Both the position numbers and the translations under genes were made by a program. The notes beneath the pieces are model-generated. The model searched no databases and was not told where the DNA came from. It saw only the letters and a program-made list of their open reading frames with translations. Shown here in pieces: positions 31,700 through 42,229 of a stretch of DNA of 64,000 nt. Every line of letters starts with the position of its first letter. Position 1 is the first letter of the stretch. The stretch comes from Ornithinimicrobium sp. INDO-MA30-4 (lineage in GTDB: Bacteria; Actinomycetota; Actinomycetes; Actinomycetales; Dermatophilaceae): NCBI RefSeq assembly GCF_021535045.1, contig NZ_CP091056.1, forward strand, positions 1,798,001 through 1,862,000. Direction: 5' to 3'.

Positions 31700-32273
31700 T
31701 CAGATTCTGGTCTGAAAGAAGTTGGTATGCGATCGGCTCGCCGTCGGTCCGCGCTGCCCTTGGTAGTGCGAACCCTTCTCGGCCGAGCCGTACGGGTGAT
31801 CGCTGGGCGAAGACAATTGAAAAGCACAACTGCCCAATCTTCATCCCTGGGTACAGCCGGATCGGCAGCGTCGCGACATTGCTCAATTCCAAAGTGACGT
31901 GCCCCGTAAAGCCAGGATCCACGAACCCGGCCGTGGCGTGCGTCAACAGACCGAGTCGGCCCAAGGAAGACTTGCCCTCCACTCGAGCGGCAACATCGTC
32001 CGGGAGCGTGACCTCTTCATAGGTCGAGCCCAAGACAAACTCGCCAGGATGCAAGATGAAGGTGTCGTCGGACTCAACCTCAACAAGGCGAGTCAGGTCT
32101 GGCTGGTCAGCTGCCGGGTCGATCAAGCCGTATTTGTGGTTGTCGAACAGACGGAAGTAGCGATCCAGTCGAATGTCGACGCTCGAGGGTTGCACCATTG
32201 AGGGCTCCCACGGGTCGAGGCTGACTCGACCAGCGTTGATTTGGGCATGAATGTCGCGATCAGAGAGCAGCAC
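31700..32273 (-). CDS. dcd: dCTP deaminase (one-base insertion near the 3' end)
   Basis: About 190 residues. [37 protein letters not shown] (with the catalytic Glu) and [12 protein letters not shown] are diagnostic. As sequenced, the frame runs to 31689, but an extra G on the plus strand at 31794-31796 (GGG for GG) hides the conserved end. Corrected, it reads [19 protein letters not shown] and stops at 31700. It deaminates dCTP to dUTP (or dUMP in bifunctional forms) for dTTP synthesis. It is convergent with the secreted-protein gene. Confidence 0.93.
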
Positions 32274-32343
32274 AGACCCACACTATCGGGTCGCCGGTTG
32301 TGCTGAATGGCCACGAATCGGCTATTGTCTTGGTGCAGCAGTC

Positions 32344-32417
32344 GCAGGCGTAGTTCAGTGGTAGAACGCCAACGTTCCACGTTGGATACGGGAGTTCGAT
32401 TCTTTCCGCCTGCTCCA
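32344..32417 (+). tRNA. tRNA-Gly(TCC)
   Basis: Acceptor GCAGGCG/CGCCTGC, D-stem GTTC/GAAC. The anticodon stem CCAAC/GTTGG encloses GTTCCAC, giving TCC. The T-stem GGGAG/CTTTC needs two G-U pairs. The discriminator is T and CCA is encoded (32415-32417). Confidence 0.92.
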
Positions 32418-32454
32418 CGATGACCCGGTCTCGAAGCACGTCATTCGAGCGCCT

Positions 32455-32525
32455 GCGGGCGTAGTTCAATGGTAGAACATCAGCTTCCCAAGCTGAATAC
32501 GCGAGTTCGATTCTCGTCGCCCGCT
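32455..32525 (+). tRNA. tRNA-Gly(CCC)
   Basis: Acceptor GCGGGCG/CGCCCGC. The anticodon stem TCAGC/GCTGA encloses TTCCCAA, giving CCC. The T-arm GCGAG/CTCGT encloses TTCGATT. The discriminator is T and CCA is not encoded. It lies 37 bp after tRNA-Gly(TCC), so the two are probably co-transcribed. Confidence 0.94.
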
Positions 32526-32632
32526 CTCTCGCCTGATTCAGGCATCACACTGGCAAACTCCCGTCGCGGGCATCGCCAGCCAACATTTCGCGCTCCGACT
32601 GACGAAACCACTGGCCACGGCCCTGCATCGCT

Positions 32633-33535
32633 TCAAGCTGGCGGGGGCACCTTGGCGAAGCGCCCCATTTGGCCAATTCGCAGCACGACAACTCCCGCGA
32701 TAATCATCCCCACTGCCATCACGTCCAACAACCCAATCGGCTCACCGACCAGCAGCGCACCAATGGCCAATGCCACCACTGGGGGATATAGGTGGCACTA
32801 GAAGCGGTGATCGCGCCGAGTTTGTCGACGATGTAGTAGTAGAAGATGTAGGCCACGCCTGTTCCCAACAAACCAAGGCCCAGGATCAGCGACCACAACG
32901 CACGGGGATCCTGCCCCAGCGCAGCCATCCCCTCGGTGCTCGTGACCAGAGCCAAAAGCCCAAGCCCAACGCCATTTGGTATGTCGTGAGCGCGGCGGGG
33001 GCGATCTTCAACGGGACAAGAAACTTCTTCGCGTAGACGAATGACACTCCGACCGACAGCGATCCGGCCATCATGTAGCCGACGCCGACGAGGTCGATCG
33101 AGGTGCTGGTGTCCCAAGGCCGCGCGACCAGCACAACCCCGGCAAAACCAAGGACGACGCCAAACACCCGCACCGGGTTGATCGACTCATCCTTCAAAAA
33201 CACTACGGCCGCGACAAAGCTAAACAGCGGGATGGCACCGCTGAGAGCACCGGCAATCCCCGACTCCAACAGCGAAGTGCCAGCCGCGAACGCATACAAA
33301 TAGATAGCCGTCGCTAGCAGCGACATCACCACAAAGTGATGGATGTGCTTGACGTGCCTCAGTTTGATCGCCTTTGTCATCGCCGCATAAATGACGACCG
33401 GCACGAGCCCAAACAGCACCCGCAAAAGGCAATCTGACCAGGATCAATGGCCTCAGCGGCCCACTTCATAAAGATGAAGTTGCTGCCCCACACAAACCCC
33501 AGGCCCAGAAAAACAATAATCGGCAGATGACGCAC
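32633..33535 (-). CDS. EamA/DMT-superfamily metabolite exporter (frameshifted)
   Basis: About 300 residues with ten helices in two EamA repeats: LGFVWGSNFIFMKWAAEAID and GAIPLFSFVAAVVFLKDE in the first, then GLLGTGVAYIFYYYIVDKLG and GEPIGLLDVMAVGMIIAG in the second. Such carriers usually export amino acids or related metabolites. The start is GTG 33535, overlapping the stop of the class III aminotransferase (TAGTG). At least three breaks lie near 33425, 32960 and 32790. It is the last gene of the long minus-strand cluster. Confidence 0.85.
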
Positions 33536-34876
33536 TAGGGCAGGCTACCGAGCGCTCGATCCAACGCCGCAACTCCCTGCCGGACCTCATCAGCGGTGAT
33601 CACTAGCGGCGGCACCATGTGCAAGCGGTTAGCCACCATGAAGGGCCACATGCCTTGCTCCTTACAGGCCTGCACGAGCGCCCCCATCGCCGCGGCATCC
33701 CACGGCGTCTTGGCTTCCACATCGCTGACGAACTCAACAGCCCACATCAGACCCACACCACGCACCTCACCCATGCACGTATGGCGCTGCGCCAACTCAG
33801 CTAAGGCTGGCCCGAGCACGTTTTCCCCGACATCACGGGCATGCTCCACGACCCCATCGCGCCGCATGATGTCAATCGCCGCCACGGCCGTGGCGCAGGC
33901 TAACGGGTGCCCGGAATAGGTGAGGCCACCAGGAAAGGGTGTGCGCATACGTGTCGGCAATGGCATCGGTCATGATCACCCCGCCGAGCGGGACATACCG
34001 GAGTTCACGCCCTTGGCGAAGACAATCAGGTCCGGCTCCACGTCGAAGCGCTGGAAGCCAAACCACGAACCGCAGCGGCCAAAGCCAGCCATCACCTCGT
34101 CAACGATCAACATGATGCCGTGCTCGTCGCACAACTCCCGCAGACCGGGCCAAAAACCGGGCGGCGGCACCAGCACACCGTTGGTGCCAACGACTGATTC
34201 CATGATGATCGCTGCGATTCGATCGGGGCCTTCCACCTCGATCGTTCGCCGAATATTGCGTAGCGAACGCTGGGCCTCCTGCTCCTGCGTAGCCGATTCA
34301 AACTCACTGCGATACAGATACGGCCCCCAAAAATGCACGACCCCCGGAGCCCCTGGCTCAACGGCCAAGCGGCGGGCCTCACCTGTCAGCGTCTGCGAGA
34401 GCGCCCTGCCCCGTGATAACTGCGGTAAGCCGCAAGCACCTTGGGCCGCCCGGTACGGCCACGGGCCAACTTCACGGCGTTTTCAACCGCGTCCTGACCA
34501 CCATTGGTGAAGAAGACCTTGTTCATCCCCTCGGGTGCCAGGCCGGCGATCGCCTCGGCAGCCTTGGCCCGCGACTCTGAGCCATCGCCGGTGAGACCAT
34601 CGCCAAGCCATCGGCGGCTTCTTTGAGTGCCACCGTCAGGTCGGGGTGTTGATATCCGAGGTTGACGTTGACCAGCTGCGAGGAAAAGTCGAGCCACTCA
34701 TGGCCCGCGTGATCCCACAGCCACGCACCTTGACCACCAGCCAGCGGAGTCGGATTCACTTCCGCTTGCGCCGACCATGACTGAAACACGTGCTTCTTCG
34801 TGAGCGCACGGATCTCAGCATCGCGCTCTGTGCCGTCGAGTTGCGCGTCTTCAGGTGCCACACCGTGACTTGTCAT
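33535..34876 (-). CDS. Class III PLP-dependent aminotransferase (frameshifted)
   Basis: About 447 residues, omega-amino acid:pyruvate/GABA transaminase type. WLDFSSQLVNVNLGYQHPDL, NKVFFTNGGQDAVENAVKLA and ILIVDEV-type LIVDEVMAGFGRCG (PLP-binding Asp) are visible. DLIVFAKGVNSGM holds the Schiff-base Lys. The C-terminal domain (GLTYSGHPLACATAVAAI; GEVRGVGLMWAVEFV) is complete. At least four breaks lie near 34620, 34400, 34000 and 33950. It follows the SDR gene by 8 nt and overlaps the DMT gene. Substrates are likely terminal amines or beta/omega-amino acids. Confidence 0.88.
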
Positions 34877-34884
34877 GTCACTCC

Positions 34885-35685
34885 TCAGTTCGCCGGGGTA
34901 GGTGGGGTGAAGCGGCCATCAATAGCGGTCCACCCGCCATCGACCACGATCTGACTGCCGGTGACGAAACTCGCCGCATCACTGGCCAGATAGGTCACCG
35001 CACCAACAATTTCGCTCGGCTGCGCCCACCGGGCCAGCGCACTCTTATTGGCGTATGCCTGTTGCCACGCCTCATCGCTTTGGATCGGCTTTGTCAGCGG
35101 GGTGTCCACCACTCCGGGGGCTACTGAGTTAAACCGGACGCCCTGCGGCCCAAGCTCAGCGGCAAAGGTGCGGATCAGTTGCAACAAGCCAGCCTTGGTT
35201 GCTGCATAGCCACCCTGACCCGGCTCAACAGTCACCGAGCGGATAGAGCCCAAAACGATGAAGGAGCCCACACCTCGTGACGCCATCCGCGGCGCAAAGG
35301 CTCGGGCAACGTTAAAGGTGCCACCAAGGTTGATATCGATGACCGAAGCGAACTCATCCGCCGAGTAGTCCAACAGACGCTTGCGCACATTGCGGGCGGC
35401 TGTGAGCACCACGATGTCCACATCATGAGCGTGCTCTGCGGCCTGCGCCAGGCTGTCCGGATCAGTGACATCGACGACGCCTGCCTCGTGCTCAGGAGCC
35501 GCTTGAAAACTAGCCTGCTCCCGGGCATACACCAGGGCAGACTCTGCGACACTTTGCTGCTGATCAAGGCAGGTGACCCGGGCACCTTGCGCCGCCAACC
35601 CAGCCACGACTTCCGCGCCGATGCCACCGCAGCCGATCACGACCGCGTGTTTGCCATCCAGCCGGAACATATTCGCGTAGTCCAC
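34885..35685 (-). CDS. Short-chain dehydrogenase/reductase
   Basis: Intact, 266 residues. The cofactor motif reads VIGCGGIGAEVVAGLA (a GxGGIG variant of TGxxxGxG). Catalytic Ser is in VLGSIRSV and the YxxxK pair is in GGYAATKAGLLQ. PGVVDTPLTKP and the C-terminal GSQIVVDGGWTA are typical of classical SDRs. An acidic residue after strand 2 (CLDQQQS) suggests NAD(H). Oxidation or reduction of a hydroxy or keto intermediate linked to the adjacent transaminase is plausible. Confidence 0.92.
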   Translation of the reverse strand: MDYANMFRLDGKHAVVIGCGGIGAEVVAGLAAQGARVTCLDQQQSVAESALVYAREQASFQAAPEHEAGVVDVTDPDSLAQAAEHAHDVDIVVLTAARNVRKRLLDYSADEFASVIDINLGGTFNVARAFAPRMASRGVGSFIVLGSIRSVTVEPGQGGYAATKAGLLQLIRTFAAELGPQGVRFNSVAPGVVDTPLTKPIQSDEAWQQAYANKSALARWAQPSEIVGAVTYLASDAASFVTGSQIVVDGGWTAIDGRFTPPTPAN

Positions 35686-35752
35686 CAGGGCAATCCTTCA
35701 CCAGGCGCACCCTGCTCAGGCGGTGCGCAGTGAGATCAACCTACCCTCAGGA

Positions 35753-36652
35753 TCAGTCAAAAACGATGGTGCGATGTCCGCGCAGGATGATCCGCTGCTC
35801 AGCGTGCCAGCGAACGGCCCGCGACAACGCTGCCGCCTCTTGCTCTTGGCCCACGCGCGACAGGTCTGCCGGAGACATCCGGTGGTCAACGCGCCGGAAA
35901 TCCTGCTCAATGATCGGCCCCTCGTCGAGATCTGCCGTCACATAGTGAGCCGTGGCCCCAATCACTTTCACGCCGCGGTCGTGTGCCTGGGTGTAGGGCT
36001 TTGCACCCTTAAAGCTGGGCAGCAGTGAGTGGTGGATATTGATGATGCGCCCCGAATAGTCAGAGCACATCTGCTCCGAGAGCACCTGCATGTAGCGAGC
36101 AAGGATGATCGTCTCGGCACCGCTTCGCTCGACCACCTTGCGCAATTTGGCTTCCGCCTCGGGCTTGGTGTCCTTCGTGACGGGGATGTGGTGGAAGTCC
36201 ACGCCGTGCCACTGGGCGAGCGAACGGAAATCTTCGTGGTTCGACACGATCGCGGCAATTTCGATCCCCAGTTGGCCGGTCCGCACCCGAAAGAGCAGGT
36301 CGTTAAGACAATGCCCCATTTTGGAGACCATGATGACGACACGGTGTGGCACGGCTAGGTCACGGACATCCCAGTGCATCGAATACTCAGTGGCCACCGG
36401 CTCAAAGGCTGCCTGCAAATCTGCCATCGACAGCGCCGATTCGCCTGCTCGACGCAAGTGCATGCGCAGGTGGAACTCCCCCGCCACATCATCGCCAAAC
36501 TGCTGGCTATCAACGATCGTCAAGTCTTGGGCGAGCATGGCGCCGGAGACAGCGTGCACGATTCCGACCTGGTCGGGGCACGAAACGGTCAGCACAAACT
36601 CGCGCCCAGTGGGCCGGTTGCTGGGGACATGGTCGGTCACGGAAGCAGTCAT
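35753..36652 (-). CDS. purU: Formyltetrahydrofolate deformylase
   Basis: Intact, 299 residues from ATG 36652. An N-terminal ACT domain (about 17-100; LTVSCPDQVGIVHAVSGAML) precedes the formyltransferase-fold catalytic domain (about 103-295). IINIHHSLLPSFKGAKPY contains the catalytic His and binding loop, and TAHYVTADLDEGPIIEQD contains the catalytic Asp. It hydrolyses 10-formyl-THF to formate and THF. Its place among peptidases and a transaminase suggests one-carbon release during catabolism rather than purine supply. Confidence 0.95.
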   Translation of the reverse strand: MTASVTDHVPSNRPTGREFVLTVSCPDQVGIVHAVSGAMLAQDLTIVDSQQFGDDVAGEFHLRMHLRRAGESALSMADLQAAFEPVATEYSMHWDVRDLAVPHRVVIMVSKMGHCLNDLLFRVRTGQLGIEIAAIVSNHEDFRSLAQWHGVDFHHIPVTKDTKPEAEAKLRKVVERSGAETIILARYMQVLSEQMCSDYSGRIINIHHSLLPSFKGAKPYTQAHDRGVKVIGATAHYVTADLDEGPIIEQDFRRVDHRMSPADLSRVGQEQEAAALSRAVRWHAEQRIILRGHRTIVFD

Positions 36653-36678
36653 ATCGCGACCAGCATATCTGGGCTGAG

Positions 36679-37740
36679 CTACCCCTTGAGCCCGCTCGCA
36701 AAGGCGTCGCGATAGCCGCGCCAGGTGCCATCTGTGGTCGTGACCGAGGTCGCCGCCAACATGGCTCGCACGATTGCGCGAGTCACCACTCCCCTGAAGC
36801 CAGGAGCATTTCGTGGAAGGCCTCGGCGCTGGGTTCGTCGCGCTTGCCGGTGGCCAACCCAAAGAGCGTGTCACCGTCATACATCGTGTGGATAGGGTTG
36901 ATCGCTCGCGCCATCCCGTCGTGACCACTGCCCGCTAGTCGTGCGGCTTGCGCTTTAGTCAGCGTTGCATCGGTGGCGACGACCCCAATAGTTGTCGCCA
37001 GGGTGCGCGGGACTGCGCTCGTCGGATTTGCCCGCGCAGCGGCGACCGCCTGCTCCACTTCCTCTTTGTTGGGCCTGCCCAACTCAACGCCGTCGGGCAG
37101 CCCGAGTCCGTCAAGGTCGCCAGGCAACAAATGGCGGGCACCCCACAACTCTCCGGTATGCGGGATGACCGGTGATCCGACCGCGTTCACCACCACGAGG
37201 GCGGCCAACGTCGACCCATCGCTCAACGTGACACTGGCCGAGCCAACACCACCCTTCAACCCGCCAGCCTGTGCTCCCGTGCCTGCGCCAACAGAGCCCA
37301 ATAAGGGGTTTCAGTCGTCGCCGCTGCACTTGCCTTGGCACCAACTCCGCATCCGGCAGCGAAGCAAAATCGCCACCACGACCCAGATCAAAGATGACCG
37401 CGGCCGGGACAATCGGCACCACATTACCTTCTGGCCCCACCGGCATCCCGACGCCAGCACGGTGCCGCTCACGCATCACGCCATCGGCGGCCGCCAAGCC
37501 AAATGCGCTACCGCCGGAGAGGACGACGGCGTGCGCCCGTTGCACCAAGTTCTTTGGGTCAAGGGCATCAGTCTCGCGGGTGCCTGGCCCGCCGCCACGC
37601 ACATCGACTCCTGCCACTGCACCGTCGTCGCCAGCGAGGATGACCGTCGTGCCGGTCAACCAGCCTTCGTCGGTCCGCTCGTATTGGCCAACGCTCAGTC
37701 CATCGACATCGACAAGTGAATTAGTGGGGCCTGAAATCAT
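36679..37740 (-). CDS. P1 family peptidase (DmpA/NylC-type N-terminal-nucleophile hydrolase, frameshifted)
   Basis: About 350 residues. The N-terminal part (VDVDGLSVGQYERT, VLSGGSAFGLAAADGVM) and GSVGAGTGAQAGGLKGGVGS are family motifs. TTIGVVATDATLTKAQAARL holds the probable autocleavage site and Thr nucleophile. AHDG-type GHDGMARAINPIHTMYDGDT follows. The C-terminus continues in another frame (VVTRAIVRAMLAATS) to 36679. Breaks lie near 37305 and 36795. Family members include beta-aminopeptidases and the nylon-oligomer hydrolase NylC, so omega- or beta-amino acid amides are plausible substrates. Confidence 0.87.
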
Positions 37741-37767
37741 GCCGAACCTCGAATCATGCCGAACCTC
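37735..37767. repeat. Tandem 17-bp direct repeat across the P1 peptidase start
   Basis: AATCATGCCGAACCTC occurs at 37735-37750 and again at 37752-37767. Each copy carries an ATG on the minus strand (37740 and 37757), in different frames. The repeat spans the junction between the M20 stop and the P1 start. Confidence 0.9.
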
Positions 37768-38948
37768 CATGCAAATAGCGATGGGCGGCGTGTGCGTAGA
37801 CCTGTGCGCAGGTGACGATCTGTGACACCTCGACCATTTCATTGGCCTGGTGGGCGATCCACTTGCCACCGGGGCCATAAACGACGGTCGGGATGCCCGC
37901 GTGAGCGGTCAATATCGTGCCGTCGGTAGCGCCCGGCACGCCGCCATACACAGCCGGCTGACCCGTCACGTCCTCGTGTGCCGAGGCGAGCGCCTGAATC
38001 ATCGGATCACTGGTCGGGGTGTCCACAGCAGACCGGTTATCAACAACTTGCACCGCGGCCTTGACGCCTGCATCAGCACCCGTCACCGCAGCCAGATCGC
38101 TCAATCGCTGGATCAACGCCTCATGCTCAACGCCGGGGACCGTGCGGATATCGAAGCAGGCCAACGCCTGCCCGGGGATCACATTGATCTGGTCAGCGTC
38201 GCCAGCACGCATCACCGTTGGGGTCAGATAGACGAAACCAAGATGCTCGTGCTCGCCAAACTCGGCCTGCAACTGCGCTTCCACTCCGGCCACCGCGCTC
38301 ACATAGTCAGCGACCACCGGTAGCGGGTTGCGCGCATGCTGCGGCATCGCGCCATGTGCCATCGCCCCAGTGAAGGTCACTGCAAGGCGAATCGCGCCCT
38401 TGGAGACCGCGCAGATCTCACCTTCTTCGGGCTCGCAGCAGATGGCGCCATCGACTGATCCGGCCAACTCGGTCGCTGCAAAATGCTTGGCCCCGAGCAT
38501 CAAGCCCTCCTCATCCACCAGAGCGGCCACCACAAGCCGCCCCGGAAAGGCCCAGCGTCGACTAGCGCCTTCGCGGCATAGAGCATGGCGGCGACACCAG
38601 ACTTCATGTCGGCCGACCCACGCCCACGCAGCCAACCATCAACGACGTCGCCCGCATAGGGTCGAAGGACCAGTCGCCACGGTCGCCTTCAGTGACGACG
38701 TCGGTGTGCCCCTCCAACATCAACGTACGCCCGGGGCCTGCGCCACCTTCAAGGACCGCGACCACGTTGGGCCGACCCGGCGCAACGTCGTCAATCACTG
38801 GGTCCCAGCCAAACGTCCGCATTTGCTCCGCCACTCGGTCTGCGACCTGTTGCTCTGCGGTGCCTGCGCCCGGGTCATTCACCGAGCGGATCCGCACCAA
38901 CTCAGCCGTGAAGTCGACAGCGCCATCGGTGTCTACCTGCATACTCAC
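37754..38948 (-). CDS. M20-family metallopeptidase (ArgE/DapE/carboxypeptidase type, frameshifted)
   Basis: About 398 residues. LMLEGHTDVV is the first metal-binding site (His, Asp). AALVDEEGLMLGAKH has the Glu-Glu catalytic pair and ICCEPEEGEI follows. FTGAMAHGAMPQHARNP is the dimerisation/substrate loop, and VVYGPGGKWIAHQANEMVEV has the final metal-binding His. The family removes acyl groups or cleaves dipeptides such as carnosine. Breaks lie near 38635 and 38560. It begins 36 nt after the Nudix gene and ends 13 bp before P1. Confidence 0.9.
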
Positions 38949-38984
38949 CTCACTGGTTTTGCGCGTCGAGGTCGGGGAAGCGGG

Positions 38985-39548
38985 CTACCAAATGCCGCGT
39001 AGCCCGTCGTCGGCAATGTCCAGCGCTTCACCCCAGCTAAACCAGCGGACTTCCTGCGACTCCCCCTGCGGCGGGTTGGGGTCGGCCGTGCCCGCGTCCA
39101 GCACATAGCGCAGGTCCAAGTGGGTATGTCCTCGTCCGCCTTCGTGCACATCCACATGCGCCAGCACTGGCGAGCCCTGGCTATCGACCTCAGCAAACTC
39201 CGACTCCAGCCCGGTTTCCTCAGCCGTTTCTCGCAGTGCGGCATCCCAGGGCGTTTCATCGGCATCAATGTGCCCGCCTGGCTGCAGCCAGATCCCCAGC
39301 CGCCGGTGCTTGTGCAAGAGCACCCCGCGAGGGCCGATCACCAGCGCAGACCCGGTGAAGTGGATGGGCCCAGACTCCTCGCTAAAGGGAGAATCGAGCA
39401 GGTCCCACTCGGCAAAAATCCGATCGAGGCTGACGCGCTCGCGCTCATCGACCGGCACCCGGTCCGTGAGTTGGGTGAAAACGGCCTCTGCCAGCCAGCC
39501 TGGGTCTTCAATCACGATTCTCGCCTCCTGCTTGTTGATTAACCTCAT
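38985..39548 (-). CDS. NUDIX hydrolase
   Basis: Intact, 187 residues. The Nudix box GGHIDADETPWDAALRETAE-ETGL matches GX5EX7REUXEEXGU completely. An N-terminal helical extension (about 45 residues) precedes the fold. It hydrolyses a nucleoside-diphosphate-linked compound of unknown identity. The start overlaps the 3' end of dppF by 41 nt, so it belongs to the same transcript. Confidence 0.92.
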   Translation of the reverse strand: MRLINKQEARIVIEDPGWLAEAVFTQLTDRVPVDERERVSLDRIFAEWDLLDSPFSEESGPIHFTGSALVIGPRGVLLHKHRRLGIWLQPGGHIDADETPWDAALRETAEETGLESEFAEVDSQGSPVLAHVDVHEGGRGHTHLDLRYVLDAGTADPNPPQGESQEVRWFSWGEALDIADDGLRGIW

Positions 39549-40374
39549 CGGCCAAAGCTGCCGCGGTCCGGCCGCTCAGGGCCGCGCTCAGCGTCGGGAT
39601 CGCAGCGATCAACTGCTTGGTGTATGCGTGTTGTGGGTCAGCAAAAAGCGCCTCGGTGGCGGCGACCTCGACAAACTCCCCGCGTCGCATGACGGCAACT
39701 CGGTCACAGACATGGCGAACAACCGACAGGTCATGGCTGACAAAAATCAGGGTGAGGTCGAAGCCTTCAACGACATCATCGATCAAGTTGAGCACCTGAG
39801 CGCGCACCGAGACATCTAGTGCGCTGACGGGTTCATCGGCCACCAAGATTTTGGGCTGCGGAGCGAGGGCTCGTGCCACCGAGATGCGCTGACGCTGCCC
39901 GCCTGAAAATTGGTGTGGATAGCGGTCGATGGCGTCTTTGGGCAGCCCGACCGCTTCGAGCAAGGTGACTACGCGCTCTTCTCGCTCGTCTGCGGCACTC
40001 ATTCCGGCGGCAACTAGCGGCTCGGCAATGATGTCGCGCACCCGCATTCGTGGGTCTAGCGAGCTCATCGGGTCCTGAAAAACCAACTGCATGGTCTCGC
40101 GCAGCCACTTCAGTTGGCGTGAGCTTTGCCCATCGACGCGTCTGCCCTGCACTTCAATCTGCCCGGACGTTGGCTGGTCTAGACCACTCAGCAGTCGGAG
40201 CAAAGTCGACTTACCTGAGCCGGACTCACCAACGATGCCGAGACGCTCACCTGGCGCCACCTCGAGATCAACACCACCGACCGCGCGGACGACTGGCGGC
40301 GGCGTGCGCAGCGAGGTTCTGGGCCGTCGAAACTCACGACGCACATCGGTCAGTTTGAGGATGGGCTCAGTCAT
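39508..40374 (-). CDS. dppF: Oligopeptide ABC transporter ATP-binding protein (DppF-like)
   Basis: Intact, 288 residues from ATG 40374. Walker A GESGSGKSTLLRLLSGLDQP, Q-loop LVFQDPMSSLDPRMRVRDII, signature FSGGQRQRISVARAL, Walker B ILVADEPVSALDVSVRAQVL and VSHDLSVV are present. QHAYTKQLIAAIP is typical of the peptide/nickel subfamily. It overlaps dppD by 8 nt. Confidence 0.94.
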   Translation of the reverse strand: MTEPILKLTDVRREFRRPRTSLRTPPPVVRAVGGVDLEVAPGERLGIVGESGSGKSTLLRLLSGLDQPTSGQIEVQGRRVDGQSSRQLKWLRETMQLVFQDPMSSLDPRMRVRDIIAEPLVAAGMSAADEREERVVTLLEAVGLPKDAIDRYPHQFSGGQRQRISVARALAPQPKILVADEPVSALDVSVRAQVLNLIDDVVEGFDLTLIFVSHDLSVVRHVCDRVAVMRRGEFVEVAATEALFADPQHAYTKQLIAAIPTLSAALSGRTAAALADEVNQQAGGENRD

Positions 40375-41377
40375 CGCGTGGCCCCTGCACACGAGCCGAG
40401 TCGGCGCCAAGCGGGTGCACGCAGGCATACCCGGCGCCATCGCCGCGCTCATGCCAGGTCGGCACTTCGGTGCAGGTCTCGGTGGCCGCCTCGCAGCGAT
40501 TGCGGAAGACACAACCATCAGGGAAATATCCTGCTCCCGGCACGGACCCGGCAATAGTTGGCAGCGAACGCCGTTCTCGGCGACTGCCGTCAGGCATGCT
40601 CAGGTCAGAAGCTGCCAACAGGCCCTGCGTGGTGGTGTCGGGGCTCGGTGAAGACTCCGGTCACCGGCCCAGCCTCGACGATGCGCCCGCCGTACATCAC
40701 CACTACTCGCTCGCAGACGGTCGCGACGACGGCTAGGTCGTGGGTGATAAACAACAGCGCCGCATCCCGCTCTTCGACTTGCCGGACGATCAGGTCGAGC
40801 ACTAGCGCCTGCACAGTGACGTCCAAAGCGGTGGTCGGCTCATCACAAATCAGCAGGTCCGGGCTATTGGCTAAGGCGATAGCCGCGACCACCCGTTGAC
40901 GCTGGCCGCCGGAAAGCTGGTGCGGATAGGAGCGCGCGACGTTGGCCGGATCAGGCAGGCCCACGCTGTCCAGCAACTCCACCGCTCGTGATTTTGCTGC
41001 GGCCTTACTCGGCTCGGTGCCGTGGATGCGCATGACTTCAGCGACCTGCGCACCGACCCGCATCGTTGGGTTGAGCGCAGTCATCGGCTCTTGAAAGATC
41101 ATCGCCATTTCCGAGCCGCGGATCTTGGCCATCTCTCGCTCAGAGCGCTCCAGCAGGTTGCCTTCGCCCCCGTTGCCCAGCTCGACCGAGCCGGTTGCCC
41201 GCACCCCATCGCTGAGCAGCCCCATCACGGCCAAGGCAGTTAAAGATTTGCCGGACCCGGACTCGCCAATCAAGCCAACGCGCTCGCCGGAGTCAATGGT
41301 GAAACTGACATCGGCCAGCAGGGTGTGCTGGTCGTTGCTACCCCTAGACCTTGGACGCTGAGCACCGGCACACTCAT
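40367..41377 (-). CDS. dppD: Oligopeptide ABC transporter ATP-binding protein (DppD-like, frameshifted)
   Basis: About 337 residues. Walker A GESGSGKSLTALAVMG, Q-loop MIFQEPMTALNPTMRVG, signature LSGGQRQRVVAAIAL and Walker B LLICDEPTTALDVTVQ are visible. The C-terminal oligopeptide-subfamily extension has the conserved cysteines GCVFRNRCEAATETC, which bind an Fe-S cluster in some homologues. Breaks lie near 41335 (just after the start) and 40610. ATG 41377 overlaps the dppC stop. Confidence 0.92.
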
Positions 41378-42229
41378 CAGCGGTCCTCCAACTTCGGGTC
41401 GAGATAGTCACGCAAGCCATCACCCAGCAGGTTGAAGCCCAGGACTGACCAAGCAATCGCGATGCCGGGGATCACCACGAGGTGCGGCGCCGAGCGCAGC
41501 GTCGATTGCGCTTCATAGAGCATCCGGCCCCACGACGGTTGACCCGTCGGTGTGCCGAGCCCCAATAGGCCAGGGCAGCTTCCGCCAAAATGGCGATCGC
41601 AAAGGCCACCGAGGCCTGCACAATCACCAGGCTGGCCACATTCGGCAAGACGTGCCGCACCGCAATAGCGACTGGCCCACGACCAGCGGCCCGCGCGGCA
41701 GTCACATATTCAGTGCGCAGCACGCCGAGCGCGCTGGCCCTGGTCACCCGGGCAAACGACGGAATGGTCGCGATGCCGATCGCGACCATGGCGACTGGGT
41801 GGATCCGCCGTAAATCGCGGCAAACATAATGGCCAACAGCAGCGCGGGGAAGGCCAGCAAGATGTCGTTGCTCCGCATAATCAATTGGCCAAACCAGCCC
41901 GGCGACATCGCCGCCAGGATGCCCAACGGCACACCGATCAGGGCTGCAACCCCCACGGCGACGATGCCCACGAGCAAGGTCGTGCGGGCCCCTAGCAAGA
42001 TTTGAGTGAAGACATCACGTCGCAGGCGGTCAGTGCCCAACCAAAACTCCGTGTTGGGCCGTTGATAGGCCTCAGTGCTCAGCACTCGCATCGGCGCCTG
42101 CGGCGTCCACACCAGCGAGACCGCAGCCATCGCCACAATGACGCCCACTAAAACCGCCCCGACAATCAAGGTGGCATTGATCGGACGGCGCCGAGAACGA
42201 GTGATCTCCTGCTCAATAGGTTGTGTCAT
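41377..42229 (-). CDS. dppC: Oligopeptide ABC transporter permease (DppC-like, frameshifted)
   Basis: About 284 residues. HWLGTD-like FWLGTDRLRRDVFTQILLGA, MRSNDILLAFPALLLAIMF, the EAA loop AARAAGRGPVAIAVRHVLPN, and NLLGDGLRDYLDPKLEDR at the end are DppC hallmarks. Breaks lie near 41790 and 41565. The start overlaps the dppB stop by 4 nt. Confidence 0.92.
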
